A stretch of 64,000 bases of DNA from the NCBI GenBank assembly GCA_007570785.1, contig ML662449.1:13647996-13711995 (forward strand), written 5' to 3'. This DNA is from Antilocapra americana (Eukaryota > Chordata > Mammalia > Artiodactyla > Antilocapridae). Below are positions 23,502-36,100 of the stretch, one piece after another. The position numbers and the translations under genes are program-made. The number at the start of each line of letters is the position of its first letter. Within the stretch, counting starts at the first letter, position 1. The notes beneath the pieces were generated by a model, which was not told the DNA's origin, did not search any database, and saw only the letters and a list, made by a program, of their open reading frames with translations.

Positions 23502-23687
23502 ACAGTTAGCCTTGAACAACATGGGTTCAAACTTCAGCAGTCCATTTATACAAGGATATTTTTCAATTGTTAAGAACTACAGTACTACTATTGGCTGAAT
23601 CCTTAGATTCAGAGGAACTGGAGATAAACAAGTGCCAGCCATAAGTTATAAGCAAATTAACCCCCAAGTTGTTCAAGGGTCAACTGT
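23502..23687. mobile_element. Tigger-type (Tc1/mariner) DNA element
   Basis: Visible terminal inverted repeats: ACAGTTAGCCTTGAACAAC at the left and GTTGTTCAAGGGTCAACTGT at the right, about 186 bp in all. Middle has TTAGATTCAGAGGAACTGGA. A nonautonomous relic. Confidence 0.88.
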
Positions 23688-23950
23688 GTTTTTAAAAAGT
23701 ATTTTTTAAATGGTGTGATAGATATGAATGTGTCATCTATTCAAACTTCAACGTCATGGACAATCAACTATCCTAGTTGAGAATCAGGTGGAGGGAGCAA
23801 TTATCACATAGATACAGTATTGTAAGCACTTTATTCATAATGTGATCAACACTTGAGACATTGCTAACAGCATAGTGAATATCAAAAATGGGATTTATAA
23901 GTAAAATGAATAGCGTGTAGGCTAACAAGATGAATGCTAAAAATGAGTTT

Positions 23951-24310
23951 CAGGGCTTCCTGGGTGATTCAGCAGTTAAGAATCCATCCGCCGGTGCAGG
24001 GGACACGGTTCAATCCCTAGTCCAGTAAGATCCCACATGCCGGGGAAAAGTAAGCCTATGAGCCACAACTACTGATTCCATGTGCCCCCAAAACTAAGCC
24101 TGTGTGCCACAACTACTGATCCTGCACTCTAGAGCCCAGGAACTGCAACTACTGAGCCCTCCCATCATAGCTATTGAAACCAGCGTGCCCTGGAGCCCAT
24201 GCTCAGCAACAAGAGAAGCCTTGCAATGAGAAGCCCATGCACCACCACTAGATAAAAAACCAGGCAGCAACGAAGACCCAGCACAGCCAATAAACAAATT
24301 AAATTTTTCT
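23951..24310 (+). mobile_element. CHR-type tRNA SINE, long form
   Basis: Head GGGCTTCCTGGGTGATTCAG, then ACTAAGCCTGTGTGCCACAA, AGAGCCCAGGAACTGCAACT and GAAGACCCAGCACAGCCAAT before an A/T-rich tail. A full-length CHR element of about 350 bp. Confidence 0.88.
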
Positions 24311-24389
24311 AAAAAGTGAATTTCATTAATAAAATTAAATACCGAAGAACTGTGAATTAGATAAAATATATTCACCACTATTAAATAAA

Positions 24390-24606
24390 GTATAAAAATC
24401 CAGCAAGACGTATAGCTTTTACTTTTAGAGATGGTGCCCAGGGTTGACTCCAGTCTTGTATCTAGCCACTGGTTTGGGAGCATTTCTGGGTGCCTGCTGC
24501 TGACCAGAAGGGAAACTGACTTTTCCTTTGTGAATGCTGGGCATTTAGTTTTACTGAGCCCTTCATCCAAAGTGATGGTTGGAAACCTGAAACGAAGATA
24601 GCTCAA
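24390..24606 (-). other. Open frame of unknown origin, possible retropseudogene remnant
   Basis: From ATG at 24606 the minus strand encodes MSYLRFRFPTITLDEGLSKT, then KCPAFTKEKSVSLLVSSRHP, before running into the antisense CHR SINE, so the 170-codon frame is chimeric. A second minus-strand frame ends APKPVARYKTGVNPGHHL then stop, which also looks protein-like. Base composition is less AT-rich than the surroundings. I recognise no family. It could be a decayed processed pseudogene or chance. Confidence 0.25.
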
Positions 24607-24699
24607 AGCTTCCCTTGAGGGCCTTACAGAACAGGTTGCTATGAATTGTTTTGTGCCTTCATGCTCATGAATGAATGTTTTAAAAATATCTATTTGTGG

Positions 24700-26480
24700 C
24701 AGAATGTGCTCATTTCTTTATAATCTGATAGTAAGATTGTAAAAAAACACCTTCAAACTTTTCAGCGGCCACCACTATCTGCAGTAACAAACAAAAGAGA
24801 AAACCCTTAAGATTTACACACGATCAACTTGAGTTAGGTCATTTCACAAACTACATCTAGATTCTTTGCCTAGTGATAACAATTTATATCAGCTCTGGAC
24901 AACTGTTAAACATAAAACACAATCCAATGATCTTTAAAATTTCTTAACCAGAAAAGTCTTGGGAAATTGTCCTTGATGTTTGTATAGCATGAAGCTAAAA
25001 ATTACCATCCTCACACCATAAAAAAAAAACTTTCTGATACTGACATTCTTTAAAGGGTAAATATTGATATAGTGTTATAAATAACATTAAATAAAGAAAG
25101 ACGGGAAAGGTGGGTTATTTACCATCAGAGACATACTACACCATTTAAAAAAACATGAGGTAAATGAGATATTTAAGGGAGACCAGAACACATGAGGACA
25201 ATCTAGGGTTAAAGCACCATTCATATAGCTTTAAAATTCAAACATCCTCACTACCATCACTACCAAATAGACAAGGAACATTCAGTTTGTGCAAAGTGGA
25301 GAAAAGATGAAAGAACCAATTATGGGATGCACATGACTAGCATAAAAAACTATTGAACAATTTTTCTGTTAGAGATAGCATGTTTTTTCTCCCTTATGTG
25401 ATAAACTAGTACCTTTGCATTCTACCACATGAGGACTTTACAAGTGGCAAATCTATGCCTAAATTTCTAAAGGAAATATAGAAATTTCCTTTGGTGGCCA
25501 TATAGAATTCTTTCATATCCTCCTTCAGATAGTTACTTTAGCAGCTCATATGGCCAACTCCAAACCTACCACAAGAGTATGGATAAAACGCCATCGTTAA
25601 AATACATGCTTCTTTCCTTGTACTTCCAGGTTCTAGCATCAATGGAATACAATTTTTACAATTACTTGCTTTTGAACCAAGTGGATTAAGTGTTTTTAAA
25701 ATTTTGTTTTTCTGCCTTCAGGTAACTAAAAAGATATGAAACATGAGACTAACTCTTCACTCTGTATCTAGTCCTCATATTGATGCCCCAACTTCATAGC
25801 TTCCAGTATAATTAAATACTTAGCTAAATATTTTTGAGTGTTGAGCACGCTTCAGGGCAAGTTGTAGGATATTCTGTCTTTAGATTAAAAAAAAAAAGTC
25901 ATATAGATAATTACCATAGCTTTCTGTGTAGTTTTTAGATACAACTTTGCCTAAGAGAAGGAAGGTAGGTAGGTTATTTCTGAAAGTACTTTTCAGCTCC
26001 AGGGTGATAAAAAATATCTTCAACTTTCTAAAGCTGAAAAGCCATAATTAACCATTAAAATTTAAAGTTGAACAATCATATACAGTTAAGCTACAATTCT
26101 CTGGAATATAGCACCCCCCAAAAAGAGGTAATATAAAGAGCAATTAATATTTTCTAAGTGCTGTTAAAATGCAATATTGTTAAAATGCAATATTCAACAC
26201 CTTAAATTATCACCGTTTTAAATAAACAATTTATCTGGTTATAGAGAAGTTTTTCAGTAAACAATAATGGATAACACTATCTGTATACATGGATCTACTA
26301 CACAGCTCTCTATAAGAATTCTATAACCTCCCAAATCCTAATCACATGTAGAGTTCTTTTCTTAAGTATGTAATATGAAAGCTCGGAAGACTATAAATGA
26401 GAGACACCATATGACAACATAGCACTCAGATCTTTTCCTACAATGATAATGTTTACACATTTCTTACATTATGGATTTCT
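24700..26480. other. Intronic sequence, nothing recognised
   Basis: AT-rich, with short A runs and a 16-17 bp tandem duplication at 26162-26194. No gene or nameable repeat seen. Confidence 0.5.
26162..26194. repeat. Two-copy 16-17 bp tandem duplication
   Basis: TGTTAAAATGCAATAT occurs twice in direct succession. Confidence 0.9.
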
Positions 26481-26489
26481 ATAATTCTA

Positions 26490-26722
26490 GCTGCTGCTTG
26501 TCACATCAGTAACAAAACTCACTACGATAACAACTTACCAAGTGTTGAGTACTAGTCTAAGTAGATGTGTTAAAACACAATATTCCTATCAAATAGGAAT
26601 GTTATTTTCATTTTACAGATAAGTAAAATGAGGTACAGAGAGGTTCATCAACTTTCACAGGACTATACAGTTAGGAATGTCCAAAGCCTGCACTCTGAAC
26701 CATCCCTACCACTATACTAAAG
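26490..26722 (+). mobile_element. MIR SINE, sense
   Basis: ACCAAGTGTTGAGTACTAGT, TTCATTTTACAGATAAGTAA, GAGGTACAGAGAGGTTCATC and TGAACCATCCCTACCACTAT follow the MIR order. Confidence 0.85.
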
Positions 26723-26944
26723 AGCCTCTGAGGAAGCAGACCATCGGCTGGACCTGGCAGCTTATAGAGACAGAAGAGATTTTCACAGATAAATATTTTT
26801 CTATGAAACAAAAATTACACTTCATTCCACTTACATCTCCTTCCATATTTCCATATATTCCAACACTCTTTATAAAACACAATGACTTATGTTTTCACAC
26901 TAGTTGCTCTAAAAGCACTTAGAAAGTTAATAACCATGCTTCTC

Positions 26945-27095
26945 ATTTGTTTAGTGATCTATCGATATAATTATTTGACCTTCACTGACATCTTGTTAAG
27001 TAGGTAAGACTGGTACAATTACCACTGTTCTCAGATGAGGAAGGAAACTTGGGCCCACCAAGTTTAAACTTGCTAGAAGATTATCAAAACATATC
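26945..27095 (+). mobile_element. MIR fragment, sense
   Basis: ACCACTGTTCTCAGATGAGG then AAGGAAACTTGGGCCCACCA after a TTAAGTAGGTAAGACTGGTA segment. Diverged. Confidence 0.6.
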
Positions 27096-27105
27096 TAAAA
27101 GAGTT

Positions 27106-27176
27106 TAAAATCCTATCATCAGTTCTACTACTGTATTCATTTAAATCCTATCATCAGTTCTACTACTATATTCATT
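27106..27176. repeat. Two-copy ~35-bp tandem duplication
   Basis: TTAAAATCCTATCATCAGTT continuing to TACTACTGTATTCAT is followed at once by a second copy differing at two positions. Confidence 0.92.
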
Positions 27177-27641
27177 TGCAGGGTTTGGGGTTTTGTTTTT
27201 TGGTGTTTTTTTTTGAGGTAGATATAGGTAGGTATATATAGTTCATATACATATGAACTCTTCATCCACTATAAAAGACAAAAGGCTTTCCCTGTTAAGC
27301 AAAAGTTGTGCTGAGGTTAAGTAAAAAGAACTTGGTTGGCCCTCTACATATTACAGCAGCAGACATGGCTAGCATATTTTTCATGTGTGTAAACATATCA
27401 GCAAAGGCAAGTACCCTAAAAGGTAGTATCTCTAAAACCAAAGTCTCAGACTTTTACTTGGAGAATATTATCTAGCAAGATTTATTTCTGGTTAAAATAT
27501 ATCTATATATATATATATAAAATATATTGATAAAAATTTCAATTCAGTTCTTTCGGCTTTTATGCAATTATTACCATTCTATGGGAAGAACTTTCTGCCA
27601 ATCAAACTGTGTCTGTAGGGCTGGCATATGTCTGGTGTGGT

Positions 27642-27665
27642 ACCTAGTTATAATTATAACTAGGT
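27642..27665. repeat. 24-bp perfect palindrome
   Basis: The half-site ACCTAGTTATAA is followed immediately by its exact reverse complement TTATAACTAGGT, with no spacer. Confidence 0.95.
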
Positions 27666-27817
27666 CAAAGTATAATATAAGCAACATATTATACAAGCAA
27701 TAACTAGTCAAATTATAATACAAGCAACAACAACCACCACCAGGTTACTGCACTCAAAGTGATCTGACACAAAAGCCATGCATAACTAAGAGTCAGAAGA
27801 ACTGCAAGCAGTATTTG

Positions 27818-27945
27818 AGAGATTTTTTTTTTTTTTGATCATGCCACATGGCTTGTGGGGTCCTAGTTCCCTGACCAGGGATGGAACTTAGGCCTGTGGC
27901 AGTGAAAGCACAGTGTCCAAACCACTGGACCGACAGGGAATTCCC
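27818..27945 (-). mobile_element. CHR-type tRNA SINE, antisense
   Basis: A T14 run at 27823-27836 (the reversed A tail), then CATGGCTTGTGGGGTCCTAG, CCCTGACCAGGGATGGAACT and CCGACAGGGAATTCCC. Confidence 0.88.
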
Positions 27946-27949
27946 AGAC

Positions 27950-29750
27950 CACTTTTTAAAAAATCTAATAGCTATTCGCATATGATGTTTACATGGTCAT
28001 ATCTTAACAGTCAATATGTTCTTGCATGGGACAAAAAAGGAATGATTATTTAGTTAGATTTTCCTTAATGCTTATCTTTTCTTAAGAAATAGGACCCTTT
28101 CATGGAGCTCAAAAGAAGCTAGGCAAGATAAAACTAGGAAAGTGTACCTCTATTCATTAGGTTTAAAAAGTGTGTGTGTGTGAGGGAGAGATTGAGTGAT
28201 TCCAGAGAGGGGGACGAGGGAGGGAGCAGAACTCAAAAGACAAAAGAAAAGATCTGCCTCTGCCTGTTCTCAGAAATTAGAAAAAATGAGAGGTCACGAA
28301 AAGAGGTGTTCAAGAAAGAGAAAAACTTGAACGTCATTAAATCCATAACAAAACACACAATCCTTAGGTTTTATTCACAGGGTTTCTTCTGAGAGAATCG
28401 AGTAACATAAAACACACGAAGTGCTTTGTAAATGGTACATACTATGGAATTTAAAGTGTTCACTGCATCACAACTTTGAATAAGTCACGATTCATTTGTG
28501 ATTAAAACTTTACATTTAAAAACTCTAACAATGAAAATTATAAGTTCTATGTGGGAAAAAATAATGACAGTAAAAATTTAAGTTTGTTTCATATATACTT
28601 AAAAACTATCAATGTATAGGGTTAAATGAAAAAAGTCAAAGTACAAAATATTATTAATATGCTTTTATCGTGTATTTAAGAGGTGACATGGGCATTTCTG
28701 GAGCTATACATAGAAAACCTAATATTAAGTTCTCTGAGGAAAAGAAAAGAGGAACAAAGTAGAGAGACAGACTTACTTTTTTATATTGGTTTCTTCTAAA
28801 TAAACTTTGGCCACCTATTACTTTTCAAAGAAAAAATTAATTTTAAACTAATAATGAAAAAGGTAGAAAATTTTAACTATTGTTTTAAGCTTGTTTTACT
28901 GTTGAAAGCTTGGTAAAAATAAATAATTTCAAGGAAAAATTTCAAGCTTATGCAAAAGTTTTGGAAAGATGATGCTATTTAAGATATCACATTTTAAAAA
29001 ATAAAATAAAGATTCAACATTTGTTTGACTGTTTCCTAAAACCCCACTGTTCTCCACTAAAGAACTGGATGTAGCTTTTCATATCATAGCAAGGCATGGG
29101 TAGCTTCGGTGTTAGAATTTATGTTCATTTGCATGACTATTAGTACCTTCTGAATTTTTAAAAATTAATTTTAAGTTTGTGAGGCATAAAGTAGGTATAG
29201 GCTTAAGTTTCTTATTTAACCGTTTTTGAAGTAGTTCAGTAGTTTTATTTTAAAAGGAAGAAAATTCCCTATATACAAGAATGTAGGGAAAGAAAATGCT
29301 CTGTTGTCATGACATTTCAATAACATAACCCCAATGTTTCTAATAGGTTTGATCAATGCTTTCTTGTTTAAAATGTCAATAATATAATGATAGCCTAAAA
29401 ACATTTCTTCAGTTAAAATCAGGAATTATACCGATTCCTTATAAAATAGTAAAGTACCATGAAAAATGTTTTATACATATTACTTGATAAAGTTAAACAA
29501 GTTATAAATGCACTATATTACATATTTTATAAAAGGAAAAAAATTCAACTAATACAGGAAATGAAACAGGAAACAAATAACTACATTTATTTTTTGACAC
29601 TTGATCAAGGCAGAAAAACAGAGTAAGTCCTACTGTCTATATATACTAAGAAATGAGAAGCCAGATCCTCAGAATACAGTTAGGTTACCTTAGAATGTGA
29701 AACCTATAGCTCTTATGACAATCAAAAAAACCAACTCAAAGATAACCTAG
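27950..29750. other. Intronic sequence, nothing recognised
   Basis: Has a short GT run at 28170-28182 and a purine-rich stretch at 28180-28330 that gives the chance frame at 28174-28392. No gene seen. Confidence 0.5.
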
Positions 29751-29756
29751 TGGTCT

Positions 29757-30030
29757 TGCCGCTGCTGCTAAGTCGCTTCAGTCGTGTCCGACTCTGTGCG
29801 AACCCATAGACGGCAGCCCACCAGGCTCCGCCGTCCCTGGGATTCTCCAGGCAAGAACACTGGAGTGGGTTGCCATATTTCCTTCTCCAATGCATGAAAG
29901 TGAAAGTGAAGTCACTCAGTCGTGTCCAGCTCTTCGTGACCCCATGGACTGCAGCCTATCAGGCTCCTTGTCCACGGGATTCTCCAGGCAAGAGTACTGG
30001 AGCGGGGTCCCACTGCCTTCTCCAAGTAGT
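29757..30030 (-). mobile_element. Bov-A2-type dimeric SINE, antisense
   Basis: Two BovA monomers in tandem: CTAAGTCGCTTCAGTCGTGT at 29768 and AAGTCACTCAGTCGTGTCCA at about 29908, each followed by GGATTCTCCAGGCAAGA, separated by the TGCATGAAAGTGAAAGTG linker. Low divergence, so probably young. Confidence 0.93.
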
Positions 30031-32160
30031 CTTGATACACAACCAAATATCCCTACTTTGAGGGCAGGAATTCTGACTTAACTTCAGAGATACAATTGGC
30101 TTTTTTAGAGCAACAAAAATTAACAAATTAATTCATATAAAGTTGAGAAGGAAAATTCATAAATGGTCACACAGTTTCACACATATTTTAAAGCCGTGTC
30201 CAAATAGCTTAAAAAGCACTGAAGCATTGGCTCTAGAATCTCTAGAAGTAACTGAAGTATCCCAGTAAAAGTAAAGTACTAAAATTAAGTATCAAGCTCC
30301 ATTTTTATCCTGATAACCACTTTAAATTGGAATTATCTACTAAGAAAAGATGGACAATGGAGATGAATTATGTTGAAGAGGTTTTCTGGGAAAAGAGCAG
30401 AAAGACCAGCTGAGCAAAGCAGGAGAAGGATGAAAAAGATCAACATTTCAGAATTTATTAGTTTTCTTCATATTATTTTAAGATTCCTTTGAGAAGAATG
30501 CTAAAATCTTAAGCATAAAATCCATCTAGACAAATTTATACCATACCTGCTCTATCTAAGATCAGAATACTTAGGCTCTACTACTATCCAATAGGGAGGG
30601 TCAGAAACCCTTTTTTGTTTTTTTTAATCAAGGGTCATTGACCCACAGGGAAAAACTTAACATAAAATAAGTTATCCAGATACTTTTTAAGTGAATTTTG
30701 CATATTTTAGAAAGGAAACATCTAAAATTTCTCTAATCTAAATCTATACTTTATTCAAACTTTAATACTGAAAAGGGGCAAAGAACAGATTTTAACAAGG
30801 AAGAAAAGTAGACAAGAATCACAGGGCAGGTGTAGATGGTGAAGAGGGGATTGAGGGCGAGACTGGTTTTGGAGGTGGTGAGAACAATGGTGAATTCAAC
30901 AATGGAATTATATTAACCTGTTGAGAAACTTTGCTGAGAAAGGAGGTAAACTGAAGGAATCAGCAGGGAAGAGCTAATATTTGTATTTCTAAAATGCTGC
31001 CAGCTAGGCACAGACAATTTGAACTGGAGGCTTGGTAACTCTTGTCTAAAGTTGATAAATCACAAAATAGAGTACAAGCAGATCCTAGAGAACTAGAAGC
31101 ATGGAGGGAACTACCAGGAGAACCAGAACCTGAAGCAATTACAAGAGGTTGCCTCAAGGGACTGGGTTGAAGGTAGGAAGAGAGGTAAAGGAGAATTGCT
31201 GACTTTTTGTAAAAGTTCTTCCATACTGTTTGATTTGTTAATATGTGTCTGCATTGAAAAAACTAAAAACATCATTTTTAAACTCAAAAATAAGAAAGGG
31301 CCTGACCTGTGTTAAAAGTTGTTTTTGTTTTGTTTTTAGCTAATTCCATCAAAAGGTTCTTGTCAAAAACCAACTTGATTTTTTTTCTATGTGTACACAC
31401 GTTAGTTACGGATGATTAACAAAGCATTCATTCTTCTATTTGCCTTGGCTGAGAACTGACTTGTGTTAGAGTTAAGGAAATATTTCACTTTATATGGAGA
31501 CGATATGAAGTGTCGCTTCCTTAAATATACATAAGGCAAAAGAAAAAGTTTATACATGTTTCAGGCTCAACAAACAATAAAAATACTTAAGTAGGTCGAA
31601 GTGTAGAGTTTATCCTACTCAGAAACTAGGAAAAATACTATGTACTTTTTCTTTCTTTACCCAAAACAGGTTTTTTGAACTTATCTACTTAGTATTTTAA
31701 TTTTGATGGAATGGTAAGATATTTGTTTAAAGAATATTTGCTATCAAATATGACAGAATAAATCATGATTATTTTCTTTAATTTTTAAATATGAAGCTTT
31801 TTTAAAAGATAAAACTTTTTAAAAAGAATAAAATGTAGCTATATTGCAAAATCTGAATTCCTCAAGTTTAGGGAAAAATAAATATCCAAATTTAGCCTGA
31901 CAGTCACTCAGTGTCTTTACTTTTAAGGTGTACAATGTTTAAAAAATAATGTTCACTTGGAAGAAGAGTTTTCACATACAAAGAATTAGTTAGAGATGCA
32001 AACCTATTCTGTCTTTTAATAATTTTTATAAACATCACGTTTTTAAGTAAAACTACTTTATCCAGTAAACATTCAATTACTGTCAATACTTGTTTGATTG
32101 ACAAGTCAAAAACAGTAATATGAGTTAATCCACACTGTAACTGACTTTTGAATATACTTT
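30031..32160. other. Intronic sequence, nothing recognised
   Basis: No repeat or gene I can name. The minus frame at 30960-31157 is Ser-rich and looks like chance. Confidence 0.5.
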
Positions 32161-32164
32161 TACT

Positions 32165-32752
32165 GAGTCCAAAATCACTGGGCTTCAAAATCACTGCAGA
32201 TGGTGATTGCAGCCATGAAATCAAAAGACGCCTACGCCTTGGAAGGAAAGTTATGGCCAACCTGGATAGAATGTTGAAAAGCAGAGACATTGCCAACAAA
32301 GGTTTGTCTAGTCAAGGCTATGTTTTTTCCTGTAGTCATGTATGGATGTGAGAGTTGGACAGTGAAAAAGGCTGAGCGCTGAAGAATTGATGCTTTTGAA
32401 CTGTGGTGTTGGAGAAGACTCTTGAGAATCCTTTGGACTGCAAGGAGATCCAACAAGTCCATCCTAAAGGAGATCAGTCCTGGGTGTTCATTGGAAGGAC
32501 TGATGTTGAAACTGAAACTCCAATACTTTGGCTACCTCATGCGAAAAGTTGACTCATTGGAAAAGACCCTGATGCTGGGAAGGACTGGGGGCAGGAGGAG
32601 AAGGGGACGACAGAGGATGAGATGGCTGGATGGCATCACTGACTCAATGGACATGGGTTTGAGTGGACTCCGGGAGTTGGTGATGGACAGGGAGGCCTGA
32701 CATGCTGCGATTCATGGGGTCACAAAGAGTCAGACATGACTGAGCAACTGAA
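32165..32752 (+). mobile_element. BovB LINE 3' portion, sense
   Basis: Encodes GDCSHEIKRRLRLGRKVM, SILKEISPGCSLEGLMLKLK and [15 protein letters not shown] from BovB ORF2, interrupted by frameshifts. The 3' end is GACTGAGCAACTGAACTGA. ACTTTTACTGAGT at the left and ACTTACTGGGT at the right may be a diverged target duplication. Confidence 0.95.
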
Positions 32753-32920
32753 CTGATACTGAACTTACTGGGTTCACCAACATAGGGTGTGGTAAAGAAA
32801 AATAAAAGTACATAAGGAAACAATGCTTGGATTATTTAGAAACTGGCCACTAAAGAGAACAGGCTGGATTTGAAGTCAGTTCTCAGATCTTCAATTTATT
32901 ACTAAATTGCTAATATAAGA

Positions 32921-33110
32921 CCCTGATGCTGGGAAAGATTGAAGGCAGGAGGAGAAGAGGATGATAGAGAATGAGATGGTTGGATGGCATCACCGACTTG
33001 ATGGACATGAGTTTGAGCAAGCTCCGGGAGTTGGTGACGGACAGGGAAGCCTGGTGTGCTACAGTCCATGGGGTCACAAAGAGTCAGACACGACTGAGCA
33101 ACTGAACTGA
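32921..33110 (+). mobile_element. BovB LINE 3' end, sense
   Basis: Begins GACCCTGATGCTGGGAAAGA and ends GACTGAGCAACTGAACTGAA. A second, more strongly truncated BovB end 170 bp downstream of the previous one, in the same orientation. Confidence 0.93.
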
Positions 33111-33114
33111 ACTA

Positions 33115-36100
33115 TTTATAAAAACAAGAATTAGACAAAGGATTAAAATTAGAAATGAGGACAATGATAAAAAAACACTGCTGGCATTTGATTTGGATAT
33201 CTTGGGCCATTGATGGTACCATACAAATTTATAGCAAGCAAGAAGATCCAGGGCTTAACTTCACAGATAGCTCTTCTGACGTAAGTATCTTTTCCTCTCA
33301 TTTTCCTTCCTTCCTAACACATATGATTAGTGACTACTTTTTCTTTCAATCCCAGCTAAATTATACTCCTCCTATATATATTTTTTTACATTGGAGGATA
33401 AAATTTTTTTAGTCTTTTCTATTTCTCCCTTCTTTCTTAGTAGATCATATGAAGCATATAAGTCATCAGTTATAAAATACATATCATTATCAGTTTAGGA
33501 TAATTCTTTTCAACCGCCTGAAAGGTAATATGACCCTTCTACCAAATTAGATAGAGCAATCTAAGGTAGCTACCTTCAATTTCATTTCATTTTTACCATA
33601 CACGACCCCTACTCATCACCTTCATTTTATATGATCTACTTGCCGACATGTATCCATTGAAATCTGTTTCTAAATTGAACTCTGAATCTAGTCACCAAAA
33701 CTGCCCTTGAATCAACAAGACCATTCCAAAAGCCTGGGAGAATGGTAAGTTTTGCATAATAATCTGAAGCCCTACAGATTTTCACAAGGTCAAGCTATCA
33801 TCGGGGTGAATTCCAGTGACAGAATCACTGCAGACCCATAGTTTACTCATATGAGTGGAGATCCACTCATAGCTCACGACTGGGGAGCAGTTCTCTGAGT
33901 AGAATTGCTGTTTTATACTAATGCAAAAGTATCAGCTCTCAAAGCACTTCTATGGAAATCTGAAAATAACGTACATCATTTAAAAATAAGAAATGTAATA
34001 ACACTAATTATGAATTTAATCTACTCTAAATGCAAATAAGGAGTAGCAACCTAAAAAAATTATACAACATGCATATGTTCAAGGCAAAAACAGAACAATG
34101 ATAAACCAAAACCAATTTATTAAAATGATGGGATTATGGATTTTTCCTTTTTAATATCTCCAGTACTGTCATTACATCAGTTGTGAAAATATTTAAAAGA
34201 CCAACTAAGCTCTAATTAAAAAAATAAGTCTAAAAGACAATAAAGTTATATGCATATATTAATTTTACTTGCACACTATTCCCAGCACCTCTGACTCAAC
34301 AAAATTTATCGCAACAGACACCTTCTTCAGGCATGAAATTAAGAATGGGGTAGGTATCAGGACTTAAATGTTTCACTCCAAGTTTATTGAGAACAAAATC
34401 AACTGGATATCCATGTAGCCATTTACTGGATATTTCTAAGTACATAGCATCCTGCTGAGTTTTCTGTTTACAAGATAACATGCCCTTTTTACCCTTAGAT
34501 AATTGCCTAAAATGATCAGGAAGAGACAAGACCGTCACACAGAAACTTAAATAACAAGGGAAAAAAAATTTTTTTTAATTCACAAGTTTAGTATATGAAT
34601 AAGCAACAAATTTCATCTTTCATTCACTGAAGGTCTACTTATAAAACATTATTCTAAGTGTAGAAATCAGTCAGGTACATTTAAATTCCTGTCACTCCAA
34701 AAATAAGCCAAAAAAATGGGACGTTTCAAGGAGAAAGGAATAGCAATCACCAACCTGGCTGAACTGCAGGACATTTCAGACTTACAGGGACAGGTCTCAT
34801 GTTAAGGGACAATCATTCTGAAGCTTACATAACTGGAAATACATGCCCTATTCTTTAAATTGGCTTAGACAGCAGCAGATGCAGCACTTTAATTAACTGT
34901 AGCAACGGACATACCTTAAAAGCAGAGATCTGAAATAATACACTGTAAGTAGTACTTGTAAGTCAACATTAATCCATGTCTAACCTATATACAACAACAT
35001 GTATCCAATGTTGTATCTAGACTGTAAGGAGAAGGTTGAGTATAACACAATTAAATTCAGAAATGCTGAAATGAAAATGCTTTATGAGCAAAGTTCTAAT
35101 TAGTTAGCAATATCCAGAGAACAAGCATTGCAGCTGAGTATTAGTTTTTGAATGCCAGGACAGAAATTTACATCAACATTAAAAATAACCCTACTTTAAA
35201 GCAATCTTTAGTTTAGATAACTATTATAAATATTATTAAAGAACACCTGGTCACTATTCTTGATCAAATAATATTTCTATAAGTCTGTATTTTAATAATT
35301 TTAAAAATATATATTCTAATCATTCTATAAAGAAAATTTCTAATGGCCATTTGTATATATATTAAAAAGTCATTAAAAATTGATCTCTTACAAAGCTTAA
35401 TTAAACTAACTACAAACTTGTTACCTACTAAACTTGATGTCATAACTTGTTTAAAAAAATTTTACACTTAACCTTCAAGTAATTATAATTTATATTGATC
35501 ATCTTTCAAAATGAAACTAAAACATTACACAGCTTATATTATTCAATAAGTCTACTTGTTTAAAATATTCACAAATTTTAAAATTAACTGACGTTCTAAA
35601 CTTTAGTATGTAGCTATTATACAGACATCTGTAGCAGGTGATCTTGTCCACTGAATTTAAATGAATAAGCATTGCTGCTGGATATTCAGATCTTGTTTTT
35701 ATTTAATTACTTTTAATTTAATTTTTTATTTGATTACTATCAACTTTAGTAAAACAGACTCTTATCTATTAAACCTTTGATTATAAGTATTTTTCTTACA
35801 ATAAATTCCATTTTTCTAATACAACTGAATTATGTTCTACTTGAAGAGACACAAAAGGCAAACATTTAAAATCATATTATCTCAGTTTACACATGAAACA
35901 TACATAATGTTATAAACCAATGTTACCTCAATTTAAAAAAAGAAAAAAATCATGTTATCACACATATGCAAATACTTTAAGTTGGCAGGTAGAACTTCAG
36001 AGTGGGGAATCAAGAAAATGAATGAAAGTGAACAGTTTGCTACTAATTAGTAATATGACTTTGGGCTAGTTATTAGATCGTGATACCTTGGTTTCTTTAT

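Noticed and set aside
24094..24390. Downstream part of a 170-codon minus-strand frame
   Set aside because: Most of this part is the antisense of the CHR SINE at 23951-24310; only the upstream portion was kept as a question.
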